A stretch of DNA of 16,101 nucleotides from NCBI GenBank assembly GCA_041687755.1, contig JBDNJM010000083.1, positions 1-16,101 of the forward strand, given 5' to 3'. This document shows, one piece after another, positions 15,201-16,101 of this stretch; positions within the stretch are counted from its first letter, which is position 1; each line of letters opens with the position of its first letter. A program made the translations under genes and the position numbers. Under the pieces are notes generated by a model. That model did not search any database. It saw only the letters and a program-made list of their open reading frames with translations, and was not told where the DNA came from. Origin of the DNA: JBDNJM01 sp041687755. Its GTDB lineage: Bacteria; Planctomycetota; UBA1135; GCA-002686595.

Positions 15201-16011
15201 CCTGAAGATGAAGTTCCCGAAGATCCTGAAGGACCCAAAACTCGGCGAAGCGGCCCGCGACCTCTACGAGAACGGCCAGGAGATGCTGCGCCGCATCATC
15301 GATGAGAAGCTGCTGACCGCCCGCGCGGTCTACGGCTTCTGGCCCGCCGAGTCCCAGGGCGACGACGTCGTCCTGTTCAAAGACGAGGCCCACACGCAAG
15401 AGCTCACGCGCTTCCCGATGCTCCGCCAGCAGTCCGAGATCGCCGACAGCAAGCCCAACCGCAGCCTCTCCGATCTCGTCGCCCCCGCCGGCAGCGACTG
15501 CCCCGACCACGTGGGCGCCTTTTGCGTCACGGCCGGCCTGGGCGCCGAAGAGCTCGCCAAGTCCTTCGAACTCGAGCACGACGACTACTCCTCGATCCTC
15601 GTCAAAGCCCTGGCCGACCGCCTGGCGGAAGCCTTCGCCGAGTACCTGCACGCCAAGGCCCGCACCGACTGGGGCATGGACCAGGACCTCAGCAGCGATG
15701 ACCTGATCGCCGAACGCTTCCGCGGCATCCGCCCGGCCTTCGGCTACCCCGCGTGCCCCGACCACCTCCCGAAGGCCCCCCTGTTCGACCTGCTCGGCGC
15801 CCGCCGGATCGGCTGCGACCTGACCGAGTCCATGGCGATGACCCCCGCCGCCGCCGTCTCCGGCCTCTACTTTGGCCACCCGGACGCCAAGTACTTCGCG
15901 ATCGGCCGCATCGGCAAGGACCAGGTCAGGGACTACGCCAAGCGCTCCGGCCTCGACCTGGCCACCGCCGAGAAGTGGCTGGCCCCGAGCCTGGGCTACG
16001 AGCCCAAGTAG
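12226..16011 (+). CDS. metH: cobalamin-dependent methionine synthase, full length
   Basis: 1261 residues (E. coli MetH 1227). It transfers a methyl group from 5-methyltetrahydrofolate through cob(I)alamin to homocysteine. All modules are present. The homocysteine barrel (~42-365) starts at ILVLDGAMGTMIQ, with zinc ligands C278, C341 and C342 at the same 63-residue spacing as E. coli C247/C310/C311. The folate (pterin) barrel (~385-660) starts at MIGERTNVTGSARF. The cobalamin cap is ~693-770. The B12-binding Rossmann domain has DVHDIGKN (D794, H796 being the cobalt ligand) and later GLSGLITPS. The AdoMet reactivation domain (~979-1261) has RGIRPAFGYPACPDH (1166-1180) and LTESMAMTPAAAVSG. The ATG overlaps the stop of the regulator by four bases, implying translational coupling. 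A later ATG at 12289 would give an N-terminus closer to family length. No key residue is missing. Confidence 0.97.
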   Translation: MSSEDSAELGYAPTASELPITMPTARKTSPPVNGVLARIDAQLQRRILVLDGAMGTMIQNRGLSEDDFRAERFASAASQLQGNNELLSLTRPQIISDIHGAFLEAGADIIETNTFSATTVAQAEYGLSEHAWDLNIASAQLARAAADEWSDRTPDRPRFVAGAIGPTSKTLSLSPKVDDPAFRAILFDDLKAAYAEQARALIEGGVDLLLVETIFDTLNAKAALVAIREAERATGRKLPLMISVAITDASGRTLSGQTVEAFLRSIAHADPFSVGVNCSLGATDMRPYVAELAKLANTYVSSYPNAGLPNAFGEYDEAPETTGELVGEFATSGIVNIVGGCCGTTPEHIRQIVARVQGVEPRTKAPEDSTELAHFSGLESLTMRPESNFQMIGERTNVTGSARFRKLIKKNNFDKALAVALDQVRGGANVLDVNMDEGLLDSEACMTTFLNLIATEPEIARIPIMVDSSKWTVIEAGLKCLQGKGIVNSISLKEGEQDFLEKAAKVLDYGAGVVVMAFDEEGQAASAERKVEICQRAYKLLVNEVGFPPSDIIFDPNILAVATGIEEHADYAKHFLEATAEIRRTCPGAHISGGVSNLSFSFRGNDAIREAMHSAFLYHATQAGMDMGIVNAGQLEVYADIPADLLERVEDVLFNRRDDATERLVEFAETVSSKGKVKVVDLAWREGTVQERLSHALVRGIVDFIEDDTEEARLLFDRPLQVIEGPLMDGMRTVGDLFGAGKMFLPQVVKSARAMKRAVAHLEPYMEEEKAAAKARGESVASQGRIVMATVKGDVHDIGKNIVGVVLGCNSYEVIDLGVMVPTAKIIDTAVAEGADMIGLSGLITPSLDEMVAVAAEVQRRGLKIPILIGGATTSKQHTAVKIAPAYDQMVVHVHDASRAVGVVSDLLDKDRGKVFDVDNRADQERLRVQHAGRIQKPLLSIEAARENSMRSDWPNVDRPAPAFTGSRVIELDDLSVLVPYIDWTFFFSAWGLKMKFPKILKDPKLGEAARDLYENGQEMLRRIIDEKLLTARAVYGFWPAESQGDDVVLFKDEAHTQELTRFPMLRQQSEIADSKPNRSLSDLVAPAGSDCPDHVGAFCVTAGLGAEELAKSFELEHDDYSSILVKALADRLAEAFAEYLHAKARTDWGMDQDLSSDDLIAERFRGIRPAFGYPACPDHLPKAPLFDLLGARRIGCDLTESMAMTPAAAVSGLYFGHPDAKYFAIGRIGKDQVRDYAKRSGLDLATAEKWLAPSLGYEPK

Positions 16012-16060
16012 AGGGCAAGGGCTGCTGATTGGTGTCGCATCAATTTCACCATTCTTCTGC

Positions 16061-16101
16061 GGCTGCCCGCTTGAACGGCCGAGCCGTTCAAGCGGGCAGC
16101 C
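16061..16101 (+). terminator. perfect 19-bp hairpin after metH
   Basis: GGCTGCCCGCTTGAACGGC (16061-16079) and its exact reverse complement (16083-16101) flank the 3-nt loop CGA. It starts 49 bp after the metH stop, the usual place for an intrinsic terminator. The window ends on its last base, so a T-run cannot be checked. The stem is longer than most terminators and would also serve a convergent gene beyond the window. Confidence 0.75.

Overview
The window is high-GC DNA with densely packed genes and few visible Shine-Dalgarno sequences. The best taxonomic guess is a member of Planctomycetota. The reason is the combination of a giant PD40/toroid membrane protein with ExbB/ExbD and a large TPR protein, a FAS1 lipoprotein, and weak ribosome-binding sites. 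This is an inference from gene content; there is no rRNA or marker gene to settle it.

Layout. (1) Bases 1-201 are the C-terminal end of an ISL3-family transposase cut by the left edge, followed by about 280 bp without a gene. (2) Bases 484-9048, minus strand, are a tight four-gene operon read right to left: an exported TPR protein, ExbB, ExbD, and a 1443-residue membrane protein. That protein carries a periplasmic PD40 beta-propeller, a TonB/TolA-like transmembrane helix with the S-x3-H motif, a roughly 700-residue Ala/Ser/Pro/Glu linker with ~97-residue tandem repeats, and a C-terminal squalene-cyclase-like alpha/alpha toroid. (3) Bases 9338-10285, minus strand, encode a two-domain FAS1 lipoprotein, separated from the operon by two strong hairpins. 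(4) Bases 10286-10904 are a gene-poor stretch with a 17-bp tandem repeat and several hairpins. (5) Bases 10905-16011, plus strand, hold a DUF493/YbeD protein, then an ArsR-type regulator fused to a SAM-methyltransferase fold (SahR-like), which overlaps by four bases a full-length cobalamin-dependent methionine synthase (metH). A perfect 19-bp hairpin follows metH and ends at the last base of the window.

How the genes work together. The minus-strand operon looks like a proton-motive-force-driven envelope machine. It contains one functional counterpart of each Tol-Pal component except Pal: TolQ/ExbB, TolR/ExbD, a TolA/TonB-like transducer fused to a TolB-like propeller, and a CpoB-like TPR protein. 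The transducer ends in a toroid in place of a TonB or TolA C-terminal domain. It is the most interesting object here. On the plus strand, the SahR-like protein is probably the S-adenosylhomocysteine-responsive regulator of the metH gene it is translationally coupled to.

Because the window starts inside an insertion sequence and ends exactly on a palindrome, it may be a whole assembly contig bounded by hard-to-assemble sequence.
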